Made by a program: the position numbers and the translations under genes
Part shown: one piece after another, positions 50,080 to 58,252 of the stretch
Layout: every line of letters begins with the position of its first letter
How positions within the stretch are numbered: the stretch's first letter is position 1
The notes under the pieces: generated by a model
What the model saw: the letters and a program-made list of their open reading frames with translations, nothing else
Databases searched by the model: none
Told to the model about the DNA's origin: nothing
NCBI GenBank assembly: GCA_026954015.1
Contig: JAIXLP010000052.1
Coordinates: 4,232 to 68,231, forward strand
Origin: Burkholderiales bacterium
Lineage (GTDB): Bacteria > Pseudomonadota > Gammaproteobacteria > Burkholderiales > Burkholderiaceae_C
Length of the DNA stretch: 64,000 nt
Direction: 5' to 3'

Positions 50080-50799
50080 ATGCCCACGACAACCACCGCG
50101 ACGCACGCCACGGGCGCCATTGTGCAGCGCGTCACGCCGCCGCTGCGCCTGCGCGACTACCGGTTGCTCGCCTGCGACATGGATTCCACGCTCATCAACA
50201 TCGAGTGCGTGGACGAGATTGCCGCCGCCGTCGGGCGCAAGGCGCAAGTCGCCGCCATCACCGAAGCGGCGATGCGGGGCGAGATTGCGGACTACAAGGA
50301 AAGCCTGCGCCAGCGGGTGGCGCTGCTGAGGGGGGTGACCGTCGCGCAGATGGAGGCGATCTACACCGAGCGCCTGCGCATCAACCCTGGCGCGCAGCGG
50401 CTCATCGACGCGGCGCACGCGGCGGGGCTCGCGACGCTGCTGGTCTCGGGCGGCTTCACCTTTTTTTCCGACCGCGTGAAGGCGCGCCTGGGCATCCGGT
50501 TCGCGCGCTCCAACGTGCTGGAGATCGAAGGCGGACGCCTGACCGGGCGCATGGTCGATCAGACCTGGGGCGACATCTGCGACGGCGCCGAAAAGCGCCG
50601 CGCGCTGCTGGAGCTCGCGTCGCTGATGGGCATCACGCCCGAGCAGACCATCGCGATGGGCGACGGTGCGAACGACCTGCCGATGATGGGCGCAGCGGGT
50701 CTCTCCGTGGCCTACCACGCCAAGCCGGCGGTGCGGGCGCAAGCGGACATCGCGATCAACGAGGGCGGGCTCGATCGATTGCTCGACGTCTTCGGTTGA
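50080..50799 (+). CDS. serB: Phosphoserine phosphatase
   Basis: Last step of serine synthesis, hydrolysing phosphoserine. The 239-residue HAD-family protein has motif I LACDMDSTLIN (nucleophile Asp33), motif II TLLVSGGFTFF, and motif III/IV AMGDGANDLPMMGAAG. It is shorter than E. coli SerB because there is no N-terminal ACT domain. Start: ATG 50080 (MPTTTTATHATGAIV); the earlier in-frame ATG at 50026 adds non-conserved residues. The APH-fold kinase gene begins 32 bases later. Confidence 0.94.
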   Translation: MPTTTTATHATGAIVQRVTPPLRLRDYRLLACDMDSTLINIECVDEIAAAVGRKAQVAAITEAAMRGEIADYKESLRQRVALLRGVTVAQMEAIYTERLRINPGAQRLIDAAHAAGLATLLVSGGFTFFSDRVKARLGIRFARSNVLEIEGGRLTGRMVDQTWGDICDGAEKRRALLELASLMGITPEQTIAMGDGANDLPMMGAAGLSVAYHAKPAVRAQADIAINEGGLDRLLDVFG

Positions 50800-50831
50800 C
50801 GCTCTTGCGCCATGCACGACGCCACGCAGCC

Positions 50832-51758
50832 ATGAACACCTCCACCACGTCCACCGCAACCGACGACGCATGGTTGGCGCAACTGCGGGAACAGGTCGCG
50901 ATCGCCGTGAATGGCCCTGACGCGCCACGGCCAGGACATCTGCCCACGATCACCCTGCTGGGCACCAACCCGGCCGTGGCGGACGCGCGCACGGTCTACC
51001 GCGTGAACGCGGATCTCATCCTGCTGGTGGCCCCGCCGGAGTTCCCCGACGCCTGCGCCGAAGAGGCCGCGAAGATGCGCTCGATGCAAGCGCGGCTCGG
51101 GCCGCGCGCGGGCCGGGTCGTCCTCGGCATCCTCGGCGAAGGACGGGCCCATGGTCGCTCCTTCCTCGTCGTGCCGCGCTGCACGCCGCTGCCAAGCGGG
51201 CGCATCCGCGCGCGCCTGGCGCGGTGGCAGATACGCGGTGACGTCCTGCGGTGGCTGCGCGAAGCGGTGGCGCTCGCGGATGCGCCCGACGAGCACGCGC
51301 ACACCGAATTCCTCACCTCGCTCACGGCACTGCGGCAGATGGCCGAATTGCCCGACGACATCCGGCGCACCGCCGAGCGGCTCGGCCAGGCGCTCGCATC
51401 GGGCAAGGTGCAGGCGCGGCACGTGCCGATGCACGGTGATCTTTGGACTGGCAACGTGTTGCGCCACACGAACGGTGATCTGGTACTGATCGACTGGTCT
51501 GGCAGCGCCCCACGCGGCTACGGCATCTATGACCTCGTGCGCATCGCCGATGCCTTGCGGCTGCCGCACCGGCAGCTCGCGAGCGAAGTGCAGTGGCACA
51601 CCCAGGCGCTGGGGCCATCCGAACTCACGGCGCCGTTACACCTGCTGGGCGCACTGGGGTACTACGCGCGCAATCTTGGTGAATTTCCCATCGCCAGGTT
51701 TGTTGCAACTGCCCAACGCTGTTGCAACGTGCTGCACGCAGCGCAGGACGCGATGTAA
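50832..51758 (+). CDS. APH/choline-kinase-fold phosphotransferase
   Basis: A 308-residue protein with the aminoglycoside phosphotransferase / choline kinase fold. The catalytic loop HGDLWTGNVL lies near residue 200 and the metal motif VLIDWSGS follows. The N-terminal ATP-binding lobe is only weakly conserved (TVYRVNADLILLV). The substrate is unknown: family members phosphorylate aminoglycosides, choline, homoserine, fructosamines or sugars, and chromosomal copies beside housekeeping genes are usually metabolic. It may be co-transcribed with serB. The 211 bases after it, up to crcB, hold no gene that I can support. Confidence 0.75.
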   Translation: MNTSTTSTATDDAWLAQLREQVAIAVNGPDAPRPGHLPTITLLGTNPAVADARTVYRVNADLILLVAPPEFPDACAEEAAKMRSMQARLGPRAGRVVLGILGEGRAHGRSFLVVPRCTPLPSGRIRARLARWQIRGDVLRWLREAVALADAPDEHAHTEFLTSLTALRQMAELPDDIRRTAERLGQALASGKVQARHVPMHGDLWTGNVLRHTNGDLVLIDWSGSAPRGYGIYDLVRIADALRLPHRQLASEVQWHTQALGPSELTAPLHLLGALGYYARNLGEFPIARFVATAQRCCNVLHAAQDAM

Positions 51759-51969
51759 TCCACTCCACCACGCTTTTCCGACAGCAATGACATCCGCAAT
51801 ACGCGAGGCACGAGGCAGGCAGTCCTCCTGTTGCATGCTTGATCAGCGCGACCGCGCAGGAGGCCTGCAACCGGCCTGCGCACCCCACGCTGGACGCAAT
51901 GCACGCCGACCGGCTGGCGTGGATGGCCACCTCAACGGCGTCCGCCGCTAAATCCTGACACCCGCGCCC

Positions 51970-52365
51970 ATGCTCTCCATCCTCGCCATCTGTCTGGGCG
52001 CCAGCGCGGGCGCGCTCGCGCGCTGGGGGCTGGGACTGTGGCTGAACACGCCCGGCGCGTTCCTGCCCTGGGGCACGCTGGCGGCCAACCTGATCGGCGG
52101 GTATCTGATCGGGCTGGCGATCGCGGTGCTGCAGGCGCTGCCGCAGCTCGACCCGGTGTGGCGCCTGGCGCTGGTCACGGGTTTTCTGGGGGCGCTCACC
52201 ACGTTTTCCACGTTTTCGGCCGAGGTGGTGGGGCTGCTGACGCAGGGGCGGCTGGGCCACGCGCTGGTGGTGTGCATGCTGCACCTGGCGGGTTCGCTCG
52301 TGATGACCTGGCTCGGGCTGCAGAGCCTTGCGCCCTTTGTCGGCGGCGCGGGCCGTGCGCTATGA
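51970..52365 (+). CDS. crcB: Fluoride ion channel CrcB/Fluc
   Basis: A 131-residue, four-helix membrane protein that exports fluoride as a dual-topology dimer. Signatures: SAGALARWGLG near the N-terminus, LAANLIGGYLIG with the channel asparagine, and TGFLGALTTFSTFSAE with the sodium-site and phenylalanine-box residues. I looked upstream for a fluoride riboswitch and found no convincing core. The downstream gap of about 70 bases contains a palindromic repeat. Confidence 0.95.
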   Translation: MLSILAICLGASAGALARWGLGLWLNTPGAFLPWGTLAANLIGGYLIGLAIAVLQALPQLDPVWRLALVTGFLGALTTFSTFSAEVVGLLTQGRLGHALVVCMLHLAGSLVMTWLGLQSLAPFVGGAGRAL

Positions 52366-52373
52366 TGCTACAC

Positions 52374-52424
52374 GCTATGTAGCTGCTCGCGCTTGCTGTG
52401 CAAGGGCTGGAGCCGCTTTTTAAT
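52374..52424 (+). repeat. Dispersed palindromic repeat, copy 9
   Basis: Reads GCTATGTAGCTGCTCGCGCT then TGCTGTGCAAGGGCTGGAGCCG with a T-rich end. It ends nine bases before the chosen start of the LOG gene and, if read, would extend that gene's frame (an upstream GTG lies at 52398). Confidence 0.8.
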
Positions 52425-52433
52425 GAGATCTTG

Positions 52434-53297
52434 ATGGAATCGAACACCGACTTGCAAGATGCCCGCCTGGCCGAGATGTGGGGCGAGCTGCACCGCAACA
52501 CGACCAACGGCAACCCGTTCAAGCCCGACGCCTACCGGCTTGCGTTCGTCGACCCGGAATTCCTGCAGCGGCGCGAGACGCGCGGCATCCGCTTCCAGCT
52601 CGAACTGCTCAAGCCCGACCTGAACCTGACCGAGCAGGGCATCGAAAGCACGGTGGTAGTCTATGGCAGCGCGCGCACGATCGCGCCTGACGAGGCGGCA
52701 GCGCAGCTTGCGCAGGCGCGCGCGGCGGGCGACGCCGAATCCATCCGCCTGGCCGAGCGCGCGGTGAAGAACGCCCACTACTACACGCAGGCGCGCCAGT
52801 TCGCGCGGCTCGTGGCCGAATACAGCATGGCGCGCCCCCCGGCCCAGCGCCTGACGATCTGCACCGGCGGCGGCCCCGGCATCATGGAGGCGGCCAACCG
52901 CGGCGCGCACGACGTGGGCGCGCCCAACGTGGGGCTGAACATCACGCTGCCGCACGAGCAGAGCTGCAACCGTTTCATCACGCCGTCGCTTGCGTTCAAG
53001 TTCCACTATTTCGCGCTGCGCAAGATGCATTTCATGATGCGCGCCAAGGCGCTCGTCGTCTTCCCGGGCGGCTTCGGCACGCTCGACGAGCTGTTCGAGG
53101 TGCTCACGCTGGTGCAGACGCGCAAGGCCAAGCCGGTGCCCATCGTGCTCTTTGGCAGCAGCTTCTGGCAGCGCGTGCTCAACCTGCGGGTGCTGGTGGA
53201 AGAAGGCACGATCGCCGAGCAGGACCTCGCGCTCTTTCACGTCACCGACGATCCGGCGCAGGCGTGGGAGATCATCCGCGCGTTCTACGCGCTCTGA
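52434..53297 (+). CDS. LOG-family protein (TIGR00730-like nucleotide phosphoribohydrolase)
   Basis: A 287-residue Rossmann-like protein with VVVYGSARTIAPDEA, ICTGGGPGIMEAANRGAH and VVFPGGFGTLDELFEVLTLVQ. The GGGPGxMEA and PGGxGTxxE motifs define the LOG family, whose plant and bacterial members release cytokinin bases from ribotides or cleave AMP/IMP N-glycosidic bonds. This is the longer type with an N-terminal lead of about 70 residues. The start is the ATG at 52434 (MESNTDLQDARLAEMWGELH), rejecting a GTG at 52398 that would translate a repeat. The stop is followed at once by a 162-bp element. Confidence 0.88.
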   Translation: MESNTDLQDARLAEMWGELHRNTTNGNPFKPDAYRLAFVDPEFLQRRETRGIRFQLELLKPDLNLTEQGIESTVVVYGSARTIAPDEAAAQLAQARAAGDAESIRLAERAVKNAHYYTQARQFARLVAEYSMARPPAQRLTICTGGGPGIMEAANRGAHDVGAPNVGLNITLPHEQSCNRFITPSLAFKFHYFALRKMHFMMRAKALVVFPGGFGTLDELFEVLTLVQTRKAKPVPIVLFGSSFWQRVLNLRVLVEEGTIAEQDLALFHVTDDPAQAWEIIRAFYAL

Positions 53298-53459
53298 GGC
53301 GACGCTGAACCAGCCCCTTGCGATGCAACGCGCCCTGCATGGGGAGGGGATGCAAGGCGCAACGCGCGGACATGGCGGAGGCCATGGCGAGCATGTGCAA
53401 CGCCGCAGACCGCCCCGGGCAGGGATGCGCCGCGCGCGCAGGACTCATTCAGCGTCGCC
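53298..53459 (-). repeat. 162-bp element with terminal inverted repeats, copy 2
   Basis: The ends read GGCGACGCTGAACCAGCCCC and, inverted, GGCGACGCTGAATGAGTCC. Reverse-complemented, it aligns along its whole length with the element at 13347-13507. It begins at the base after the LOG gene stop codon and ends seven bases before the P450 stop, lying between convergent genes. Confidence 0.85.
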
Positions 53460-53466
53460 ATGAAGC

Positions 53467-54642
53467 TCAATCCGCCCAGCGCAGCACCAGCGGCAGGCGG
53501 GCGTAGCCCATCGCCGGGTATTGCGCGCGCTCGGCGTGCGCACCCTCCGGCAGCGCCATGTGCGTCGTTGCATCCAGCAGCGCGCGCAGCCACACCGCCA
53601 GCTGCGAGCGTGCCAGCGGCGCGCCGGGGCAGATGTGGATGCCCGCGCCATACAGCAGGCTCTGGCCCTGGTCGCGCCCGAAGCGGAAGGTGTCGGGCGC
53701 GTCGAACACGCGCGGATCGCGGTTGGCCGACGTCCAGTGCAGCGTGACGCGCTCGCCCGCTTCAAAGCCGTGGCCGCCGACGTGCGCGGGGCAGCGCGCC
53801 ACGCGCCGGTTCACGGGCAGCGGGCCATGCAGGCGCAGGATTTCCTCGATCGCCTCCGCCTGCAGCGCGGGCTCGGCGCGCAGGCGCTGCTGCAGCGCAG
53901 CGTCGCGCGCCAGCCACCCGGCGATGATGCCGAGCGAGGCGGCGATGGTGCCGATCTCGCCCACCGTCCAGTTGCGCAGCATGCTCGCGATCGCGCTGCC
54001 CGCGAGCGGCCGGCCGTCCACCTGTTCGCGCATCAGCGCCTCCGTGGCGTCGCGTGGCAGGCCGCCGCCCGAGACGTCGCGCGCGCCCAGCATGCGGTCG
54101 GTCAGCTCCTCAAACTCGAGCCCCAGCACCGAGAGCGCCTCGCGATCGAGCGCGTACGTTGCCCGGTGGTGGCGCGCGATCCAGGCGCACAGCTCGGCCT
54201 CCAGCGACAGCGGCCAGCCGAGGAACGCGCACTGCGCGCGCGCCGCATAGGGCAGCGCGCAGGCGGCAATGAAGTCGAACGGTGCATCGGCATGCGCCGC
54301 GCGCATCCCGCGCAGCAGCGTGCGCGTGATGTCCTCGTACACCGGCTGCATTGCCGCCACGTGCTGCGGCGCGAAGTACGGATCGATGAGCCGGCGGTAG
54401 GTGGTGTGCAGCGGCGGGTCCATGCCGTTGGGCACCGCGACGTGGCGCGACACCACGCTGCTGAAGCGTTCGTGGTCCCGCACCACCGCAAGCACATCGG
54501 CATGGCGCAGCACCGAGGTGTGCAGCATCTGCGAACGCGCCACGCCATGCGACTCGCGCACGCGGTCGTACGCGGCCAGCGGGTCGCGCCGCTCGGCGTC
54601 GCCGCGCGGATCCCAGTCGAACGCAGGACAGTCGGTCATCAC
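53467..54642 (-). CDS. Cytochrome P450
   Basis: A 391-residue soluble bacterial P450. The haem-binding loop LYGAGIHICPGAPLARSQL places the ligand cysteine near residue 338; the K-helix ExxR is EEILRLHG; the PERF-like region reads DTFRFGRDQ. The I-helix (RNWTVGEIGTIAASLG) lacks the usual AGxxTT pattern for oxygen activation, having only a shifted Glu and Thr. The substrate is unknown and no ferredoxin partner is adjacent. It is divergent from the sulfide dehydrogenase genes across 205 bases with no further gene. Start: ATG 54642 (MMTDCPAFDW). Confidence 0.9.
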   Translation of the reverse strand: MMTDCPAFDWDPRGDAERRDPLAAYDRVRESHGVARSQMLHTSVLRHADVLAVVRDHERFSSVVSRHVAVPNGMDPPLHTTYRRLIDPYFAPQHVAAMQPVYEDITRTLLRGMRAAHADAPFDFIAACALPYAARAQCAFLGWPLSLEAELCAWIARHHRATYALDREALSVLGLEFEELTDRMLGARDVSGGGLPRDATEALMREQVDGRPLAGSAIASMLRNWTVGEIGTIAASLGIIAGWLARDAALQQRLRAEPALQAEAIEEILRLHGPLPVNRRVARCPAHVGGHGFEAGERVTLHWTSANRDPRVFDAPDTFRFGRDQGQSLLYGAGIHICPGAPLARSQLAVWLRALLDATTHMALPEGAHAERAQYPAMGYARLPLVLRWAD

Positions 54643-54847
54643 TCCCCCGGGGAAACCCGACTATGGCACACCACTGCTGCGAATCGAGCGACCACCACGG
54701 CGCAAACAAGGCTACTTGCGGGCCGCGAATGACGAAAGTCACGGGTAAACCCCTTGGTGGCGCGGCGGCCCCGCCGTTTACGATCATCGCGACACACCCG
54801 TGTTCATCGCTTTTCCGCCCCCCACAGTCCAAGGAGGACGCCTGACC

Positions 54848-55162
54848 ATGAGTAGAGTGCTTGTCATCTCCACGCTGACCGCCGGCCTGCTGGCCGCACC
54901 CGGTCTCTCCCTCGCCCAGACCGACACGCTGCAGGTACGCAGCTGGGCGGCGGGCTGCGCCGGCTGCCACGGCACCAACGGCCAGGCCCAACCCGGCATG
55001 CCGCCGCTGGCCGGCAAGAACAAGGCCGATCTGACGGAAAAGCTGCTCGCGTTCAAGAATGGCGCGGCGCCTTCGACCGTCATGCAGCAGCTCGCCAAGG
55101 GCTATACGGACGAGCAGCTCGCGGCGATCGCGGGCTGGTTCGCGGCGCAACCCCGCAGGTGA
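54848..55162 (+). CDS. fccA: Cytochrome c subunit of flavocytochrome c sulfide dehydrogenase
   Basis: A 104-residue exported c-type cytochrome: signal peptide (to about LSLAQ), one haem site CAGCHG near residue 37-42, and a likely Met axial ligand in STVMQQLAKGYTDEQ. AAGGAGGAC lies upstream; the ATG at 54848 gives the clean signal peptide. It is the single-haem form, whereas the Allochromatium FccA has two haems. The flavoprotein partner begins 11 bases later. Assigned by the partner gene; alone it would read as a class I cytochrome. Confidence 0.83.
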   Translation: MSRVLVISTLTAGLLAAPGLSLAQTDTLQVRSWAAGCAGCHGTNGQAQPGMPPLAGKNKADLTEKLLAFKNGAAPSTVMQQLAKGYTDEQLAAIAGWFAAQPRR

Positions 55163-55173
55163 GGAGGCACACC

Positions 55174-56457
55174 ATGGATCGTCGTCAATTCATACGCGCG
55201 GGCTCCGCGGCCTCGGCCGTTTCCGTTCTCGGTCTTGCCGGCGGCTGCGCCTCGGTGGGCAGCGGCGCTGGTGGCAAGGTGGTCGTCGTCGGGGGCGGCT
55301 ACGGCGGCGCCACCGCGGCCAAGTACATCCGCATGTGGTCCGAAGGGCGCATCGAGGTCACGCTGGTCGAGCCCAATGCCGCCTTCGTCTCGTGCCCCAT
55401 CTCCAACCTGGTGCTCGGCGGCAGCAAGACCCTGGCCGACATCACCACGCCCTACGACAACCTCACCGCGCGCCACGGCGTGAAGCTGGTGCGCGACCGC
55501 GTGGCGGGCATCGACATGGACAAGCGCCAGGTGCGCCTGGCGGGTGGCGGCACGCTCGCGTACGACCGCCTCGTCGTCTCGCCGGGCGTGGACTTCATGT
55601 GGGAGCAACTGCCCGGCATGAATAAGCCGGGCGCGCAGGACGCGGTGCTGCACGCCTGGAAGGCCGGGCCGCAAACGCTGGCGCTGCGCCGCCAGCTCGA
55701 AGCCATGCCCGATGGCGGCGTGTTCGCGATGGCGATTCCGCTCGCGCCCTACCGCTGCCCGCCCGGACCCTACGAGCGCGCCTGCCAGATCGCCAGCTAC
55801 TTCCAGCAGGCCAAGCCCAAATCCAAGGTGCTGGTGCTGGACGCCAACGACGACGTGACCTCCAAGGGCCCGCTCTTCAAGAAGGCCTGGGCGGACCGCT
55901 ACAAGGGCGTGCTCGAGTACCGTCCCAAGCACCGCCTGGTGGACGTGGACGTGGCGGCGAAGACGCTCAAGTTCGACTTCAACGACGACGTCAAGGCGAG
56001 CGTGCTCAACGTCATCCCGCCGATGCGCGCGGGCGAGGTCGTCACCCAGGCGGGGCTGGCAACGGCCAACCAGCGCTGGTGCCCGGTGGACTGGCTCACG
56101 CAGGAATCGACCGTCGCCCGGGGCGTGCACATCCTCGGTGACAGCACGCTGAGCGCACCGCAGATGCCCAAGTCCGGCCACATGGCCAACCAGCACGGCA
56201 AGGTGGCGGCGGCGGCCGTGGTGGCGCTGCTGTCGGGCAGGCCGGTGAACCCGCAGCCGATCTACAACAACACCTGCTACAGCTTCGTGAGCCCGAGCGA
56301 CGTGGTGCACGTCGCCAGCGTGCACCGCTACGAGGCGGCGGAGAAGACCATGGTGCCGGTCAAGGGCTCGGGCGGCGTCTCGGGCGCGGCCAGCGAGCTC
56401 GAAGGGCGCTTCGCACTGGCCTGGGCGCGCAACATCTGGGCCGACACGCTGGCGTGA
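55174..56457 (+). CDS. fccB: Flavoprotein subunit of flavocytochrome c sulfide dehydrogenase
   Basis: A 427-residue FAD protein that oxidises sulfide to sulfur and passes electrons to the cytochrome subunit. A twin-arginine signal (DRRQFIRAGSAAS) indicates export of the folded protein. The FAD loop is VVVVGGGYGGATAAKYI; the redox-active cysteines are in VSCPISNLVLGG and in YRCPPGPYERAC, as in sulfide dehydrogenases. The C-terminal domain (NNTCYSFVSPSDVVHVASVH) matches FCSD-type proteins. Start ATG 55174 with GGAGG ten bases before. Together with fccA this gives sulfide detoxification or use. Confidence 0.9.
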   Translation: MDRRQFIRAGSAASAVSVLGLAGGCASVGSGAGGKVVVVGGGYGGATAAKYIRMWSEGRIEVTLVEPNAAFVSCPISNLVLGGSKTLADITTPYDNLTARHGVKLVRDRVAGIDMDKRQVRLAGGGTLAYDRLVVSPGVDFMWEQLPGMNKPGAQDAVLHAWKAGPQTLALRRQLEAMPDGGVFAMAIPLAPYRCPPGPYERACQIASYFQQAKPKSKVLVLDANDDVTSKGPLFKKAWADRYKGVLEYRPKHRLVDVDVAAKTLKFDFNDDVKASVLNVIPPMRAGEVVTQAGLATANQRWCPVDWLTQESTVARGVHILGDSTLSAPQMPKSGHMANQHGKVAAAAVVALLSGRPVNPQPIYNNTCYSFVSPSDVVHVASVHRYEAAEKTMVPVKGSGGVSGAASELEGRFALAWARNIWADTLA

Positions 56458-56540
56458 CGCCGCGACGAATGACCGCGCTGCGCGGCGATGACGAATGACG
56501 CACCCCGTTCCTTGTCATTGCCACCGCGCCTGCGGCGCAG

Positions 56541-58151
56541 TCACTCGTCATCCAGCGTGAGCGGCGGTGCATCCGGCGCGGGCAGTTCCTGCACGTTGCG
56601 CAGCTTGCGCTGGATGGCGCGGGTGCGCACGTCCACCTGCTCGAACTTGCGCGCCGCCGCGTCGATGGACTTGCGCGTGGCATCCACCGCCTCGCCGAAC
56701 TTGGCGAATTCGGTCTTCACCTGGCCGAGCACGCCCCAGACTTCCGACGAGCGCTTTTCGATCGCCAGCGTCTTGAAGCCCATCTGCAGGCTGCTGAGCA
56801 TGGCGGCAAAGTTGGCCGGGCCGGTGATCATCACGCGCGCCTCGTTCTGCACCGCTTCCACGAGGCCGGGGCGGCGCATCACCTCGGCGAACAGCCCCTC
56901 GGTGGGCAGGTAGAGCACCGCGAAATCGGTGGTGTGCGGCGGCGCGACGTACTTGGCGTGAATCTTCTTCGCCTCGGCGCGGATCGAGCTCTCGAACGCA
57001 TGGCCCGCCGACGCGATCGCGCCCTTGTCGGCCGCCTCCTGCGCATCGATGAGTCGCTGGTAGTGCTCCACCGGGTACTTGGAATCGACCGGCAGCCACA
57101 CCGGCGCGTCGTCGCCCTTGCCCGGCAGGCGGATCGCGAACTCCACCAGCTCGTCGCTGCCCGGCACGGTCTTGACGTTCCTGGCGTACTGGTCGGCGGT
57201 GAGCACGTTGTCGATGATCGCGCCCAGTTGCAGCTCGCCCCAGGTGCCGCGCGACTTCACGTTGGTCATCACGCGCTTCAAGTCGCCCACGCTGCCCGCC
57301 AGCGTCTGCATCTCGCCCAGGCCCTTGTGCACCTGCTCCAGGCGCTCGCTCACGAGCTTGAAGGATTCGCCCAGGCGCTGCTCCAGCGTCGCGTGCAGCT
57401 TTTCATCGACGGTGCGACGCATCTCTTCGAGCTTGGCCGCGTTGTCGCCCTGGATCGCGGCCAGCCGCTCGTTGAGCGCGGCGCGCAGCGCCTCGCCGCC
57501 CTGCTGGTGGCTGGCGACCAGGCCCGAGAGCTGGCGCGTGAGCTCCTGCGTGGTCAGGCCGAGCTGGTCCTTGAGCGCGGTGGACATGCCCGCAAGCTGC
57601 GCATGGATGTCGCCCTTGAGCGAATCGAGCGTGCCGCGCGTGGCGAGGTCCAGCGCGTCGAAGCGCTCCTGGATGCGCTGCGCCAGCCCCTGCGTGCTCG
57701 CCGCCACGCCCTCGCGCGACTGTGCGCTGTCAGCGGCGAGCTGCTGCACCGTGCGCGCGAGCTCGCCACGAAACGCCGCGAGCGCCTGCGTCTGCTCGCC
57801 GCGCGCCTGCACCGCGAGCTGCTCCAGCCGCGCCTGCAGGCCGCCGAACGCCGCCTGCAGCTCGGCGCGGCTGGCACGCGCCTCCTCGCGCGCCTGCGCA
57901 AGGCGCTCGTCAAGGACGCCCTGCGTGAGCTCCGTGAAGTCGCGCAACTGCTGGCCCATGCCCGAGAGCGCCCCGTCGTTGCGTGCCACCGCCATCTGCG
58001 TGGCCTGCGTCGCACCCTCCAGCGCCTGCAGGCGCGCGAGCCATTCGCCCGGCAGCCGCACACGCGGGCGGCGCAAGAGCAGCACCACGAGCAGCAGCGC
58101 AATGAGCACCAGCAGCGCCAGTGCGACGATCCATTGCGTGGGCAGGTTCAC
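56541..58151 (-). CDS. rmuC: DNA recombination protein RmuC
   Basis: About 536 residues: an N-terminal membrane segment (LPTQWIVALALLVLIALLLV), a long helical coiled-coil region (residues about 40-290), and the RmuC nuclease-like domain (KSRGTWGELQLGAIIDNVL, GKGDDAPVWLPVDSKYPVEHY, VAPPHTTDFAVLYLPTEGLF). E. coli RmuC limits inversion between short repeats. The start at GTG 58151 is chosen because GAAGG precedes it; a GTG at 58199 would add 16 residues read from a palindromic repeat copy. Confidence 0.9.
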   Translation of the reverse strand: MNLPTQWIVALALLVLIALLLVVLLLRRPRVRLPGEWLARLQALEGATQATQMAVARNDGALSGMGQQLRDFTELTQGVLDERLAQAREEARASRAELQAAFGGLQARLEQLAVQARGEQTQALAAFRGELARTVQQLAADSAQSREGVAASTQGLAQRIQERFDALDLATRGTLDSLKGDIHAQLAGMSTALKDQLGLTTQELTRQLSGLVASHQQGGEALRAALNERLAAIQGDNAAKLEEMRRTVDEKLHATLEQRLGESFKLVSERLEQVHKGLGEMQTLAGSVGDLKRVMTNVKSRGTWGELQLGAIIDNVLTADQYARNVKTVPGSDELVEFAIRLPGKGDDAPVWLPVDSKYPVEHYQRLIDAQEAADKGAIASAGHAFESSIRAEAKKIHAKYVAPPHTTDFAVLYLPTEGLFAEVMRRPGLVEAVQNEARVMITGPANFAAMLSSLQMGFKTLAIEKRSSEVWGVLGQVKTEFAKFGEAVDATRKSIDAAARKFEQVDVRTRAIQRKLRNVQELPAPDAPPLTLDDE

Positions 58152-58156
58152 TATGC

Positions 58157-58212
58157 CTTCAATAGCTGCTAGCGCTTGCTGTGCTTGCGCCAAGGCCACA
58201 TTCTGCCTGAAA
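58157..58212 (+). repeat. Dispersed palindromic repeat, copy 10
   Basis: Reads CTTCAATAGCTGCTAGCGCT then TGCTGTGCTTGCGCCAAGGCC. It lies at the 5' end of rmuC, within the leader, and could be partly translated if an upstream GTG is used. Confidence 0.8.
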
Positions 58213-58252
58213 CCACATCAGCGCTCACGGGCAGGCACCGCGCGGCGCCGGG

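Noticed and set aside
51759-51969. Fluoride riboswitch upstream of crcB
   Set aside because: The leader has GGATGG and GCCGCT fragments, but the conserved pseudoknot core and the CTGATG-ACTCCT-type segment are not present in order.
56458-56540. Short gene between fccB and rmuC
   Set aside because: Only 83 bases with repeated GATGACGAATGAC fragments; no reading frame with a start and a ribosome site.
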